Positions 16,483 to 25,570 of a DNA stretch of 64,000 nucleotides are shown here, one piece after another. The stretch is from Emticicia agri (GTDB lineage Bacteria > Bacteroidota > Bacteroidia > Cytophagales > Spirosomataceae). Within the stretch, counting starts at the first letter, position 1; each line of letters starts with the position of its first letter. The DNA lies in contig NZ_SEWF01000017.1 in assembly GCF_004168285.1 (NCBI RefSeq), positions 1 to 64,000 of the forward strand. Reading direction: 5' to 3'. The notes beneath the pieces are model-generated. The model had not been told where the DNA came from, made no database searches, and saw only the letters and a list, made by a program, of their open reading frames with translations. The position numbers and the translations under genes are program-made.

Positions 16483-17235
16483 ATGAAACTTTTTACTGTT
16501 CCTAATCTCATGACTCTCGGCAATCTGCTATGTGGGTGTTTTGGGATTGTCTTTGTTTTTCAGGGTGAACTTACCTATGCTTCCTATCTTATTTTTATAG
16601 CAGGTATTCTTGATTTTTTAGATGGTTTTGTGGCTCGCCTGCTCAAACAACACTCTGCTATTGGTAAAGAATTAGATTCATTAGCTGATATGGCTACTTT
16701 TGGCGTATTGCCCGCTTTTATTGTAGCTAAACTCATCAGCGATACTATGCACAAAGGCTCTATACTTTCAGATTTTGTATCTTCTTCTATTGTTTCCCAG
16801 ATTTCATTTCATTCACTATCCTATATTGCTTTCATTCTGGCACTTTTTTCTGCCTTGCGGTTAGCCAAGTTTAATGTAGATACCCGTCAGTCAGATTCAT
16901 TTATTGGTGTACCTACACCAGCCAATGCTTTTGTAGTAGCCTCTTTCCCTTTAATTTTAGAATTCAATGCAAATTATGAGTTTATTATCCATAATAACCT
17001 CTTTCTGATAGGTTATACCTTAGTAATGAGCTTCCTATTAGTATCAGAAATTCCACTGTTTGCCTTGAAGTTTAAAAATTTTTCGTGGGTTGATAACAAA
17101 ATCAAGTACATATTTATAATTCTTTCCGTAATTTTGTTGGTGGTTTTGCAATTCTTAGGCATTCCATTGGTTATATTTCTATATATAATCTTATCTCTTA
17201 TTAATAAATCAGCCCCTGTTCCCAAAGGGGAGTAA
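16483..17235 (+). CDS. pssA: CDP-diacylglycerol--serine O-phosphatidyltransferase
   Basis: This 250-residue inner-membrane enzyme makes phosphatidylserine from CDP-diacylglycerol and L-serine, the first step to phosphatidylethanolamine. The CDP-alcohol phosphotransferase signature is complete: D44, D47-G48, A51-R52, G61, D65, D69. About seven membrane segments follow. The NLMTLGNLLCGCFG start is typical of the Bacteroidota enzyme. It is the first gene of a likely unit with purS (44 bases on) and the DUF membrane protein. Confidence 0.93.
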   Translation: MKLFTVPNLMTLGNLLCGCFGIVFVFQGELTYASYLIFIAGILDFLDGFVARLLKQHSAIGKELDSLADMATFGVLPAFIVAKLISDTMHKGSILSDFVSSSIVSQISFHSLSYIAFILALFSALRLAKFNVDTRQSDSFIGVPTPANAFVVASFPLILEFNANYEFIIHNNLFLIGYTLVMSFLLVSEIPLFALKFKNFSWVDNKIKYIFIILSVILLVVLQFLGIPLVIFLYIILSLINKSAPVPKGE

Positions 17236-17279
17236 AGCTTAAACAAAATCCCCCTTATCGGGAATGGGGGTTAATACTT

Positions 17280-17531
17280 ATGAAATTCCTCGCTTCGATT
17301 GACGTAATGCCTATCAAAGAAATTCTTGACCCTCAGGGAAAAGCTGTATTATTGGGTTTAAAAAACCTTGACATTCAAGGTTTTAGCGATTGCCGTATAG
17401 GCAAACACATTAATATGGAAATTGAGGCCGCCGATAAAGCTACTGCCGAAAGCATTGTAGAAGATGCCTGCAAAAAACTATTGGCCAACCTGATTATGGA
17501 AGAATATACTTTTGAGTTAACAGCTATCTGA
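17280..17531 (+). CDS. purS: Phosphoribosylformylglycinamidine synthase subunit PurS
   Basis: An 83-residue small subunit that bridges PurL and PurQ in the fourth step of purine synthesis. The sequence shows the family pattern: an initial beta strand ending in EILDPQGKAVLLGL, then GFSDCRIGKHINMEI, and a C-terminal YTFEL. Its length is typical. purL and purQ are not in this window, which is usual for organisms with a scattered pur pathway. Confidence 0.93.
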   Translation: MKFLASIDVMPIKEILDPQGKAVLLGLKNLDIQGFSDCRIGKHINMEIEAADKATAESIVEDACKKLLANLIMEEYTFELTAI

Positions 17532-17555
17532 TTCAAAAATTATCAATAAACCTTT

Positions 17556-18056
17556 ATGCAGAATCCATTTGAGGAAAATACTGTGCCTATGCGGCCTACA
17601 TTCCTGACTATCTTGTGTGTGCTTACTTTTTTGTGGAATGCCTATAAGTTTTATGGGGCTATTCCGAGTGTGTTTACACCCGAGAAAGTAGCCGCCAGTA
17701 AAGAACAGGCCAATGAAATGATGATGGACATGATGTCGAAGTACTTATCAGGCAAAGACCTCGAAGAAATGGAGAAAAGTCAGGAAGAAACGAATAAACT
17801 TTTTACCGAAAAAAATCTGGTGGCTTCAGGAATAATCACCATTATATCCAGCGTTTTATTGATTTTAGGAGGTATCTGGATGTGGGGGTTGCGAAAAAAA
17901 GGGTTTTATGTATATATTGCCGGCAATGCCATTGGGGTATTAGCCCCTATTTTTCTCATAGGTGGAATGATAGGGTGGTCGATAGGAATAGCCTCGCTGA
18001 TTAACGCTGCTCTTTTTACAGGCTTGTATGCCATACACTTAAAATATTTTTCTTAA
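17556..18056 (+). CDS. Membrane protein of unknown function
   Basis: A 166-residue protein with an N-terminal membrane segment (RPTFLTILCVLTFLWNAYKFY, about 13-33), a charged middle part rich in Glu/Met/Lys (about 45-85), and three closely spaced hydrophobic segments (about 90-163). It lies 24 bases after purS and before a strong terminator, so it is probably the last gene of the pssA-purS transcript. No function can be assigned. Confidence 0.7.
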   Translation: MQNPFEENTVPMRPTFLTILCVLTFLWNAYKFYGAIPSVFTPEKVAASKEQANEMMMDMMSKYLSGKDLEEMEKSQEETNKLFTEKNLVASGIITIISSVLLILGGIWMWGLRKKGFYVYIAGNAIGVLAPIFLIGGMIGWSIGIASLINAALFTGLYAIHLKYFS

Positions 18057-18084
18057 TTGTTAAGCAATTGTTAATGCTAAGATA

Positions 18085-18112
18085 AACCAACTCAAATTTG
18101 AGTTGGTTTTTT
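18085..18112 (+). terminator. Terminator of the pssA-purS unit
   Basis: AACCAACTCAAA pairs perfectly with TTTGAGTTGGTT and ends in a T run. Confidence 0.85.
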
Positions 18113-18161
18113 AATTTTATCCATCTTTTCTGGCTGTTAACGTATCTATCTACCTTTATCT

Positions 18162-19394
18162 ATGAAAAAACTATTATTGCTACTTTTCTTTTATAGCTCT
18201 ATTAGTTATGCCCAGATAGATTTTACCCGAATCTACCATCCCATCATCAACGAGGCCGAACTGGCTATTGTAGATACCAATTACCATGAAGCACTGGCAT
18301 TTTATAACGAAGCTTTTGCCAATGTAGAAAAACCCTTTGCCAAAGATTATTACAATGCTGCCGTTTGTGCCACAATAGTTGGTAAAATGCCTGTGATGTT
18401 CGACTTTCTGGAAAAAATTGTAGCCAAGGGTTATCAGATAGAAAATTTCAGACACGATTTCTTTTTTAAGAATGTAGCCGATACCTGCAAGCAATGGGCA
18501 AATTTTGAAAAGCAAGCCAAACTGATAAAACCTCAGATAAACACTGAATTGCGGGATTCGTTGCGGAATATATATCGTTTAATAACGAAGCCGCCTGTAA
18601 CTCCTATTACAGCCGAATTACGAAGTTACATTAAAGCGCATGAGAAAGAACAGAAATGGATGCCTGTTGATAGCCTGGTATTGATGAATAATATGCCTAA
18701 AAATCTACAGAATCAAGTAGATAGCCTTCGGAAACTTAACTCCATGAAAGAAGCTGATATTATAAGAGATAAACTCCTGATAGTGCTGAAAATGTTAGAT
18801 ATACATGGGTTTCTTGATGAAAACCTATTGGGCCTTAACCAATATTTTCAAACCAATATGCAAGGCCCGCCTTTTCGTAATAATACTGTTACTGCTAATT
18901 ATTCCTCCTCTTATTTGTATGAAAATACCCTTGTAGGTGATATACTCATGTTTAGTTCTTTTCAGCGGCAGGTAGATAAAATAGACATTTCTCCTATAAT
19001 TAAACAGGCCATCAGAGAAGGGAAAGCCCATCCGGTTATTATCAAGGCACTGGTCGGGTATTCTACTGACGAACCCTGTACGATGGGAAAGGTTTTAGTG
19101 ATGCAATTACGCCTGGAAGACAATATCAACTGCCCCAATAAAGACTGGGATATAAAAAAGGAAAAGTATTATTGGAAAAAAGAGAAATCTGCTACGCTAA
19201 GCGAAATAGAGATTAATGAAAGGCGACAAAACTTAGGTTTAGAGAAGTTAGAAGATGCCTATAGGAAAGCTTTTTTTAAATCCCGCCCTACGCCATTTCT
19301 TATTTATGGCGGCAGTTACCAGGCCGAGTTAGCGTATATACCTAACTGCGAATTGATTGATAAAATGATTAAAGGTGCCATTGTTTTAAGATAG
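18162..19394 (+). CDS. Secreted protein of unknown function
   Basis: A 410-residue exported protein; residues 1-17 form a signal peptide ending in SYAQ. The N-terminal part (about 25-120) has helical repeats similar to TPR units (YHEALAFYNEAFANVEKPFAKDYYNAAVCATIVGK is read as two helices at residues 41-75). The C-terminal part (about 215-345) resembles a small alpha-helical domain with GLNQYFQTNMQ and IIKQAIREGKA. I do not recognise a named family. It is a lone gene before glyA. Confidence 0.7.
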   Translation: MKKLLLLLFFYSSISYAQIDFTRIYHPIINEAELAIVDTNYHEALAFYNEAFANVEKPFAKDYYNAAVCATIVGKMPVMFDFLEKIVAKGYQIENFRHDFFFKNVADTCKQWANFEKQAKLIKPQINTELRDSLRNIYRLITKPPVTPITAELRSYIKAHEKEQKWMPVDSLVLMNNMPKNLQNQVDSLRKLNSMKEADIIRDKLLIVLKMLDIHGFLDENLLGLNQYFQTNMQGPPFRNNTVTANYSSSYLYENTLVGDILMFSSFQRQVDKIDISPIIKQAIREGKAHPVIIKALVGYSTDEPCTMGKVLVMQLRLEDNINCPNKDWDIKKEKYYWKKEKSATLSEIEINERRQNLGLEKLEDAYRKAFFKSRPTPFLIYGGSYQAELAYIPNCELIDKMIKGAIVLR

Positions 19395-19495
19395 AGAGCT
19401 TGCTCGAAATAGTATTTTTTCAAGAAAAAACCTGCTTATTAGAATTTTGTCAAAAGATTATTTGGTTCAAAATTTATGTTCTTACAACATTCCAT

Positions 19496-19503
19496 TAAAT
19501 TTG
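19496..19503 (+). promoter_or_regulatory. -7 element of glyA
   Basis: TAAATTTG matches TAnnTTTG. The predicted start near 19509 gives a 45-base leader. No clear -33 TTTG is present. Confidence 0.5.
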
Positions 19504-19553
19504 TACTTACTCTTATCATTCGTACTTCTTAAAACGTACATCAAATAATCAAT

Positions 19554-20846
19554 ATGTCTGTCCAAACATCGCTCTATCGTGATACCGAAATCTTCGATTT
19601 AATCACGAAAGAAAACAATCGCCAATTACATGGTATTGAACTGATTGCTTCCGAAAACTTCGTTTCGCCACAAGTAATGGAAGCTGCGGGTAGTGTACTT
19701 ACGAATAAATATGCCGAAGGGCTTCCGGGTAAGCGTTATTATGGAGGCTGTGAGGTAGTTGACCAGGTTGAGCAGATTGCCATAGACCGCCTGAAGGCTT
19801 TATTTAATCTTACATGGGCTAACGTACAACCACATTCAGGCGCACAAGCTAATATGGCTGTTTTCTTGGCGTGTTTACAACCGGGCGATAAAATTTTAGG
19901 CTTTAATCTTTCGCATGGTGGACACCTTTCACACGGTTCACCTGTAAATATCTCAGGTAAATATTTCCAACCTTTTTTCTATGGCGTTGAACAGGAAACA
20001 GGTTTAATCGACTGGAACAAAGTAGAAGAGACTGCGCACAAAGAAAGACCAAAATTAATTATTTGCGGTGCATCTGCGTATTCTCGTGACTGGGATTATG
20101 TACGTCTCCGCCAGATTGCCGATTCTATCGGTGCTATCCTTTTGGCTGATATTTCTCATCCTGCCGGATTAATCGCTAAGGGTTTATTAAACGACCCCTT
20201 CGACCAATGTCATATTGTTACTACTACTACACACAAAACGCTTCGTGGTACACGTGGTGGAGTGATTATGATGCGTAACGACTTCCCGAATCCTTTTGGT
20301 ATTACTACCCCTAAAGGTGAGGTAAGAATGATGTCGTCGTTGTTGGATTCAGGCGTATTCCCTGGCACTCAAGGTGGCCCGTTAGAGCATATTATTGCCG
20401 CTAAAGCCATTGCTTTTGGCGAAGCCCTGACTGAGAATTTCTATAACTATGCCATACAGGTTCAGAAAAATGCCCGTGTAATGGCTACTGAATTTGTCAA
20501 CCGTGGTTACAAAGTTATTTCAGATGGTACAGATAATCATTTAATGCTGATTGACTTGCGTCCGAAAGGTTTAACTGGTAAAATCGCTGAAAACTCGTTG
20601 ATACAGGCAGATATTACTGTAAACAAGAATATGGTACCATTTGACGATAAAACTGCCATGACGACCTCTGGTATGCGTGTAGGAACAGCTGCCATGACTA
20701 CCCGTGGACTGGTTGAAAAAGATATGGTAAGAATTGTAGATTTGATTGATGATGTCTTAATGAATCATGACAAAGCAACAACTGTTGCGGCTGTTAAAAA
20801 AGAAATCAATACCTGGATGCAGGATTATCCTTTATTCCAGTTTTAA
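19554..20846 (+). CDS. glyA: Serine hydroxymethyltransferase
   Basis: A 430-residue cytosolic PLP enzyme that interconverts serine and glycine and charges tetrahydrofolate with a one-carbon unit. PLP-binding K228 sits in [53 protein letters not shown] and the [10 protein letters not shown] Asp-x-x-His motif are all intact. The length matches the family. Monocistronic, with its own -7 element and terminator. Confidence 0.97.
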   Translation: MSVQTSLYRDTEIFDLITKENNRQLHGIELIASENFVSPQVMEAAGSVLTNKYAEGLPGKRYYGGCEVVDQVEQIAIDRLKALFNLTWANVQPHSGAQANMAVFLACLQPGDKILGFNLSHGGHLSHGSPVNISGKYFQPFFYGVEQETGLIDWNKVEETAHKERPKLIICGASAYSRDWDYVRLRQIADSIGAILLADISHPAGLIAKGLLNDPFDQCHIVTTTTHKTLRGTRGGVIMMRNDFPNPFGITTPKGEVRMMSSLLDSGVFPGTQGGPLEHIIAAKAIAFGEALTENFYNYAIQVQKNARVMATEFVNRGYKVISDGTDNHLMLIDLRPKGLTGKIAENSLIQADITVNKNMVPFDDKTAMTTSGMRVGTAAMTTRGLVEKDMVRIVDLIDDVLMNHDKATTVAAVKKEINTWMQDYPLFQF

Positions 20847-20877
20847 GATTAGATTCTCATACCAGTAAAAATAAGAA

Positions 20878-20905
20878 AAGCGTGGTTCAAAGAGCCACGC
20901 TTTTT
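20878..20905 (+). terminator. Terminator of glyA
   Basis: AAGCGTGG(T) pairs with (G)CCACGCTT around a short AT loop and ends in TTTTT. Confidence 0.85.
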
Positions 20906-20948
20906 GTCTAAACCTTAACTAAACCGTATGAAAATAAGAATCTTTATT

Positions 20949-21110
20949 AGACTTGTTGTGATGAAAAGTTTCGAGTAAAAAATCAAGTCATTTTTTGCTT
21001 AGTTGAGGCTTGTTATTGAGTTCATAGCAGAGCTATGGATGAAATAACAAACGAAAAGTAAGCGAAAAAGGGCTATTTTTGACCGAAATTCTTTTCATCG
21101 CAACAAGTCT
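20949..21110. repeat. 162-bp palindromic element, copy 1
   Basis: The outer arms AGACTTGTTGYGATGAAAAG match as inverted copies (20949-20968 and 21091-21110) with one difference. Inverted complementarity continues, imperfectly, all the way to the centre TAGC-AGA-GCTA at 21025-21035. The element fills almost the whole gap between glyA and the minus-strand gene at 21115, ending four bases before that gene's stop. It shares length, centre and internal blocks with copy 2 at 29092-29253. Confidence 0.8.
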
Positions 21111-21114
21111 ATTA

Positions 21115-21465
21115 TTAACCAATTACCTGGCAATCAAAATCTTGTTTAATAGCGAAGCACTCAAATTTTGCTTTTTCAAAAGACTCAAATGCAATGCTTT
21201 TGTTCTGAAACAACTTCTCTGTAAATAAACTGATAATATAACTGGCAAACATTTCTACAAACGACTGCTCAGTTGCGCTCTCCTCACATTTTGTTTCAAT
21301 AGTAGTCAATGAAGTTTTTATAGCTTGTACCTCTGTTAAAGCTACAGATTTATTACCAGCCTGATTAAGAATGCGCTTCTGTCCATAACTATTATGAGGG
21401 AAACTCAAAGCCATCGAATTGAGGCTGATTAATAGAGTTGCGAATAGTAATAATAGCTTTTTCAT
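21115..21465 (-). CDS. Small secreted protein of unknown function
   Basis: A 116-residue protein with a signal peptide (about 1-19, LLLLFATLLISLNSMA) and a mature part of about 95 residues with three Cys (TKCEES, KFECFAI, DFDCQVIG), which could form disulfides in the periplasm. No family is recognised. It is transcribed alone toward the palindromic element. Expression is plausible because the coding frame has a normal signal peptide and no disruption. Confidence 0.6.
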   Translation of the reverse strand: MKKLLLLFATLLISLNSMALSFPHNSYGQKRILNQAGNKSVALTEVQAIKTSLTTIETKCEESATEQSFVEMFASYIISLFTEKLFQNKSIAFESFEKAKFECFAIKQDFDCQVIG

Positions 21466-21769
21466 ATTTTTATTTTTTTAGAGAGCCTTCACCTTTCTTT
21501 ATTGACATTACAAAGATATATGTTTTGTTTGGTATTATGCAATACATAGTACTATTATTTTTCTTTGTTTTAGATGAATGGTCATATTCCTGGATAAACG
21601 GTAATTTTTACTTAATTAGTTTTGAACTCTTTTTTTATTCACACTCATTAGATGCAAAACCCTGATACAAAGTTGCACTATAAAAAATATTTTTTAAGCT
21701 AAAAAACGTTAAAGAGTGTTAAAACATCCGTGAAATGCCGTTTTTTTGGTGTGAATTGATTTTGGGCAA

Positions 21770-21801
21770 AAAAAAAGGGAGAAGCATTGAAGCCTCTCCC
21801 C
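21770..21801 (-). terminator. Terminator after gldN
   Basis: On the minus strand GGGGAGAGGC pairs with GCTTCTCCC around TTCAAT and runs into nine T, marking the end of the gldLMN transcript. Confidence 0.85.
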
Positions 21802-21823
21802 TCTCTGGCGATTAAGATTACTC

Positions 21824-22726
21824 TTAATACTCCCACAAATTATGTTCAAATTCCATCAACTCATGCTCTAATTGCTCTGACTTAAGCATACCTTCACGAG
21901 CCGATTTGTAGATATCATCTAAATCTCTGTCGCTGGCATTTGATTTTTTAGTAATTCTGCCATGGAACAAGCGTAATTCAAAAGCATCAGCTAAGTTTTT
22001 GTGTTGCGCTACATTGGCTGCATTGTACCAGATACATTTTGGATTAGAACGGAAATAACGCTCTAAATCTTTATATCTGAAATAAGCTACCGGACGGTCG
22101 AAACCTAAGGTAGTTTGTGCAGCCGGAATAACAATTCCTAACGACTGAATATCGAAGTACTGACGAGAGCGTTGTTTGTCAAAAATCCAATCTTCTTTCA
22201 ACTCAAGTGTAGTTAGCTGGCTCGGAAAATACTCGGTTGCACTGCTGGCAATAGCTGTTGGAGTAGAAAAACCTGCGCCTGTGGTATCAGTAGCAGTAGT
22301 AGCTTTATCGCCACCACCACCCCAGCCGTCGTCACTGCCGCCGCCTGCAGGAGTTTCAGCACCAAAACCTGCGTCTTTTTCTTCCTGCGATAGTCCACCA
22401 CCTTCTTCTTTCATTTGTAAACGCTCACTAAATTGTTCTAAAGTCAATTTAGTTGTCAATGAGTCATTGGTGTAGGCATCAAGCAAACCTGCTTTTACGG
22501 CTTCCATCAAATGCTTGGTAATCTCGGCACCTTTGGCAAAAAGAGGTTGATTCTGTTTTTCTCTTAAATCAATTTTTCTCCAAAGCGTTGTTTTGTACAT
22601 AACGTTTGAATCATTAATCGGACGCACCGAAAGCGGATTCAGATTGTTATTTGTTTTTTCCTGAGCTACTGCTAACTGGCTGGTTATTAGAGCAACACCC
22701 AAAGCCATGCCTTGTAATTTTCTCAT
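21824..22726 (-). CDS. gldN: Gliding motility/T9SS protein GldN (PorN)
   Basis: This 300-residue periplasmic protein forms, with the GldK lipoprotein, the ring-shaped T9SS component under the outer membrane. A signal peptide spans 1-21 (ending AVAQ). The family pattern includes the mature start with VRPINDSNVMYKTTLWRKID, and the DLERYF, WYNAANVAQHKNLADAFELR and KSEQLEHELMEFEHNLWEY blocks. A Gly/Ser/Asp-rich linker (about 110-145) is specific to this lineage. It is the last gene of the run gldL-gldM-gldN, 23 bases after gldM. Confidence 0.94.
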   Translation of the reverse strand: MRKLQGMALGVALITSQLAVAQEKTNNNLNPLSVRPINDSNVMYKTTLWRKIDLREKQNQPLFAKGAEITKHLMEAVKAGLLDAYTNDSLTTKLTLEQFSERLQMKEEGGGLSQEEKDAGFGAETPAGGGSDDGWGGGGDKATTATDTTGAGFSTPTAIASSATEYFPSQLTTLELKEDWIFDKQRSRQYFDIQSLGIVIPAAQTTLGFDRPVAYFRYKDLERYFRSNPKCIWYNAANVAQHKNLADAFELRLFHGRITKKSNASDRDLDDIYKSAREGMLKSEQLEHELMEFEHNLWEY

Positions 22727-22749
22727 TAGCTGAAATTTATAAATTATTT

Positions 22750-24348
22750 TTAATTCAAGGGTACTGTAACAATGACACTTCCTACGTCAACTGATTCAAT
22801 CTCGCCTTTGAAGTTTCTACGTTCTACTTTTTTTACTTCAATTACATAACGGTCTCCTGCTTGTGCTTGTTGTGCAAGGCTTGAAATATTTGCAGAGCCA
22901 CCGCCCGGTACATTTCCTACACGCTTGCTACCACGGGCAAGGTTTACTTCAAACTCAGATACCCGATAATTTGCGTCTTTAGGATTGGTAGCCTTAAAGT
23001 TTTCGTCAGCTGCAGCTACAGCTACAATACCTCTTAAACCTGCAGCAGATTCACCTCTTTTCTCATCCAGTCTTTTACCACCTTGTGTAGTGAAATAAAC
23101 GGTTGGTTTAGGCACACGACGAACTTTGAAAGGGAAATCTTTCAATTTATACCCACCATTGTTCACGCTTAAAACTACTTGTGCAGAATTAGGCACAACG
23201 GTTACTTTTCCGCCACCGCCCGGAATAAATTCTGCGCCAGACCCACCGAAAGTAGGCGCATATAAAGCACCTAAACCAGGAGATGATGTTTGCAATTCAT
23301 TGGCACATTTAAAGTATAATGGCGGCATAGAAGCAGACTCTATCTGTACAGAAGGTTGCAATACAGTATAAGTTTCTTCTTTGTTCATCGTTTTCATGCT
23401 TCCATCCGGAGCAGGATAAGATACGCTTGCGTTATAAGAGCGTTTCAACTGTCCATTTTTATCATACTCTCCACCTTGTGCAGTAATTTCATAAACCCCT
23501 CTACCATCTTTAATAGGTAATGCAGTACCATTGATACTGATACGAGGCGTAATAGATTTTGAATAGGCCCCGATAGCCACTTCTGCATGGTATTTCTGGC
23601 CTGCTACTACGGCACGGGCATCAGGAATAACTACTGCAAAAATTTCATCAAATTTGATTTCTTTAATCCCTACCTGAGTCGCCAGGTATTCCAATACCTG
23701 ACTTTCTAAGCGACGGGCTTCCGATTGTTTCTGGCTTAGTACTGCCAAAGCTGCCGGAACTGGTGTTTGGGCAAAATATAATTCAGAAAAATCCTTATTT
23801 CTTGTCGATGCATCCGTTTTAGCCAATGCCGGGTCTTGTGAAGCATCAATAGCTAATTCAGAGAATTTAGTATTAGGCGCAGCGAATTTTTGAAGAGCTA
23901 CACTAAAATCATTCAGTTTTTTCTTCAATTCGTATCCTTTCCCATTTTTATTAGCACCAACCATTAGAATAGCTACTTTTTCTTCTTCGGAAGGGTTTTT
24001 CACACCCCCTGTTACAGGGTCGATTCCGCCACCTGCGTTGATTACTTCCTGCTTTAAACCAGCAATATAACCGTCTATTTCAGCAGTCATTTTTCTTACT
24101 TCATTTGCCTGACGTAATACATCCGCATACTTTGCAGCAGTTGCATCCTTCTCAATTTTTTCTTTAATTGCTTGCACTGATTTACCGTTTGCATCATTTG
24201 CTGCTGAATTTGATCTTTCTATACTATTATTTAATAGTTGAAATTTCTGTAAAATAGCATTACTTATCTGGAGTGCCAACATTGCCGTCAGAACCAGATA
24301 CATCATGTTGATCATCTTCTGACGTGGTGACTCTTTTCCGCCTGCCAT
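22750..24348 (-). CDS. gldM: Gliding motility/T9SS motor protein GldM (PorM)
   Basis: A 532-residue protein whose N-terminal helix (about 12-32, INMMYLVLTAMLALQISN) pairs with GldL in the inner membrane, while the large periplasmic part (helical D1 domain and beta D2-D4 domains) reaches the GldKN ring. The GKESPRQKMINMMYLVLTAM start is the hallmark of the family. It uses the proton motive force to drive secretion and gliding. It lies between gldL (103-base gap) and gldN. The length is normal. Confidence 0.96.
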   Translation of the reverse strand: MAGGKESPRQKMINMMYLVLTAMLALQISNAILQKFQLLNNSIERSNSAANDANGKSVQAIKEKIEKDATAAKYADVLRQANEVRKMTAEIDGYIAGLKQEVINAGGGIDPVTGGVKNPSEEEKVAILMVGANKNGKGYELKKKLNDFSVALQKFAAPNTKFSELAIDASQDPALAKTDASTRNKDFSELYFAQTPVPAALAVLSQKQSEARRLESQVLEYLATQVGIKEIKFDEIFAVVIPDARAVVAGQKYHAEVAIGAYSKSITPRISINGTALPIKDGRGVYEITAQGGEYDKNGQLKRSYNASVSYPAPDGSMKTMNKEETYTVLQPSVQIESASMPPLYFKCANELQTSSPGLGALYAPTFGGSGAEFIPGGGGKVTVVPNSAQVVLSVNNGGYKLKDFPFKVRRVPKPTVYFTTQGGKRLDEKRGESAAGLRGIVAVAAADENFKATNPKDANYRVSEFEVNLARGSKRVGNVPGGGSANISSLAQQAQAGDRYVIEVKKVERRNFKGEIESVDVGSVIVTVPLN

Positions 24349-24451
24349 ATATATAGTAGTATTATACGGTTAGTAAAAATTTTAATTTAGAATTATTTTT
24401 TATCTCTCAATAATAGTTCCAAAACTTTATTGACGATAAAACAGATAACTA

Positions 24452-25267
24452 TCAGTTACCTCTCATAGCTGATAACATACTGCCGTAAACGTTATTCAAC
24501 GAGCTAAGGTTATTAGTCAATTTAGACATTTCTGATTTAAATTGTTGTGTTTCCTTAGAGGCCTCAGCCATATCCTGCATGGCAGTAGTCAAATTGCTAT
24601 AGAAAGCATTCATTGCTTTCAGGTGCTTGTTAGTATCTTGTAATTCTAACTCATATACGGCGTTCAATGCACCCATGTTTTGCGTAATTTTACCAAATTG
24701 CGCTCTGTACTCCTGTGCGTCTTTGGTAGCATCTGCCATACTGTTCATAGCTGTTACGGCTGTTCCGTAAGCACTGTTCATGGCAGTTACCTGATTTGAT
24801 GCTGTTTTTACATTTTTAGCATATTCGCTCGTTGCTACAGTAGCATCGCTCAGATCTGACATTTTAGCTACCTGTCCTGTTAAACTTTGGATACCTGATT
24901 TAAGGTTATCGAAAATATCAGGAGTAATTTTGGCATTTGCCAGCATATCGTCCATTTTAGCTGTTAAACCTGCACCTTGTGTTGGGGCAATATTTCTTTT
25001 TACAGGTTCGCCTGTATAATCATCAGCTAATTCAGGGTAAGCTCTTTCCCATTGGTAATCTACCGGAGGAAAAAGGAACGATTGGATTGCATATAGGACA
25101 AAAATTACTGCTTCTGTTGCTAATCCTATGGGAAGTAAAAATGCAAGGGCCTCATAGTGCATGATTTTACCCATTGCTCCTAAAATTACAACTGCTGCAC
25201 CCAATGCGTAAATTGTAGGTATAAATCTATCCCAAAAGAAATTCGTACTACTATTCTTTGCTGCCAT
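24452..25267 (-). CDS. gldL: Gliding motility/T9SS motor protein GldL (PorL)
   Basis: A 271-residue inner-membrane protein with two transmembrane helices (about 17-37 and 43-64) and a long cytoplasmic coiled-coil tail. The membrane part keeps polar residues known to matter in this motor: Y20, K34 and H37 in helix 1 and E52 in helix 2 (GLATEAVIF), the presumed proton-carrying Glu. The tail has repeating AMNSAYGT/AMNAFYSN/SLNNVYGS units, which suggests helical repeats. Five GldL with two GldM form the motor (established for the family). Confidence 0.95.
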   Translation of the reverse strand: MAAKNSSTNFFWDRFIPTIYALGAAVVILGAMGKIMHYEALAFLLPIGLATEAVIFVLYAIQSFLFPPVDYQWERAYPELADDYTGEPVKRNIAPTQGAGLTAKMDDMLANAKITPDIFDNLKSGIQSLTGQVAKMSDLSDATVATSEYAKNVKTASNQVTAMNSAYGTAVTAMNSMADATKDAQEYRAQFGKITQNMGALNAVYELELQDTNKHLKAMNAFYSNLTTAMQDMAEASKETQQFKSEMSKLTNNLSSLNNVYGSMLSAMRGN

Positions 25268-25570
25268 TTGTTTAAATAAATTAAGAGTTTTATTTTGTTA
25301 TGCTATAAAAAGGTTATTACGACACGAAATAAAGAATTTGTTGTTCTAATTAAAAATTAAAGCAACAAATTTATTTTATGGATTATAACGGTAGAACTTG
25401 TCTGAAATTTTATTACTCAAGTGATTTTAAATAATCTAACCGCTATGACAGAAATTCCATTTGGTAAAACTATGACTCTACAGACTCCTATTCAAAACAA
25501 TTGCGAAATATGAAGAGCGTATTCGTTTACGAACACCTGTTCTTCATACTTCGCAATAGATAAATTCATA
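25268..25570 (-). other. gldK-gldL intergenic region with a long hairpin
   Basis: This 303-base gap interrupts an otherwise tight cluster. At 25500-25557 lies a large hairpin, ATTGCGAA/TTCGCAAT outside, TATGAAGA/TCTTCATA in the middle and TTCGT/ACGAA at the top, starting 13 bases after the gldK stop. No strong T run follows. It could act as a weak terminator or RNA processing/stabilising site that separates gldK levels from gldLMN. The rest of the gap is AT-rich with no reading frame I trust. Confidence 0.55.
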
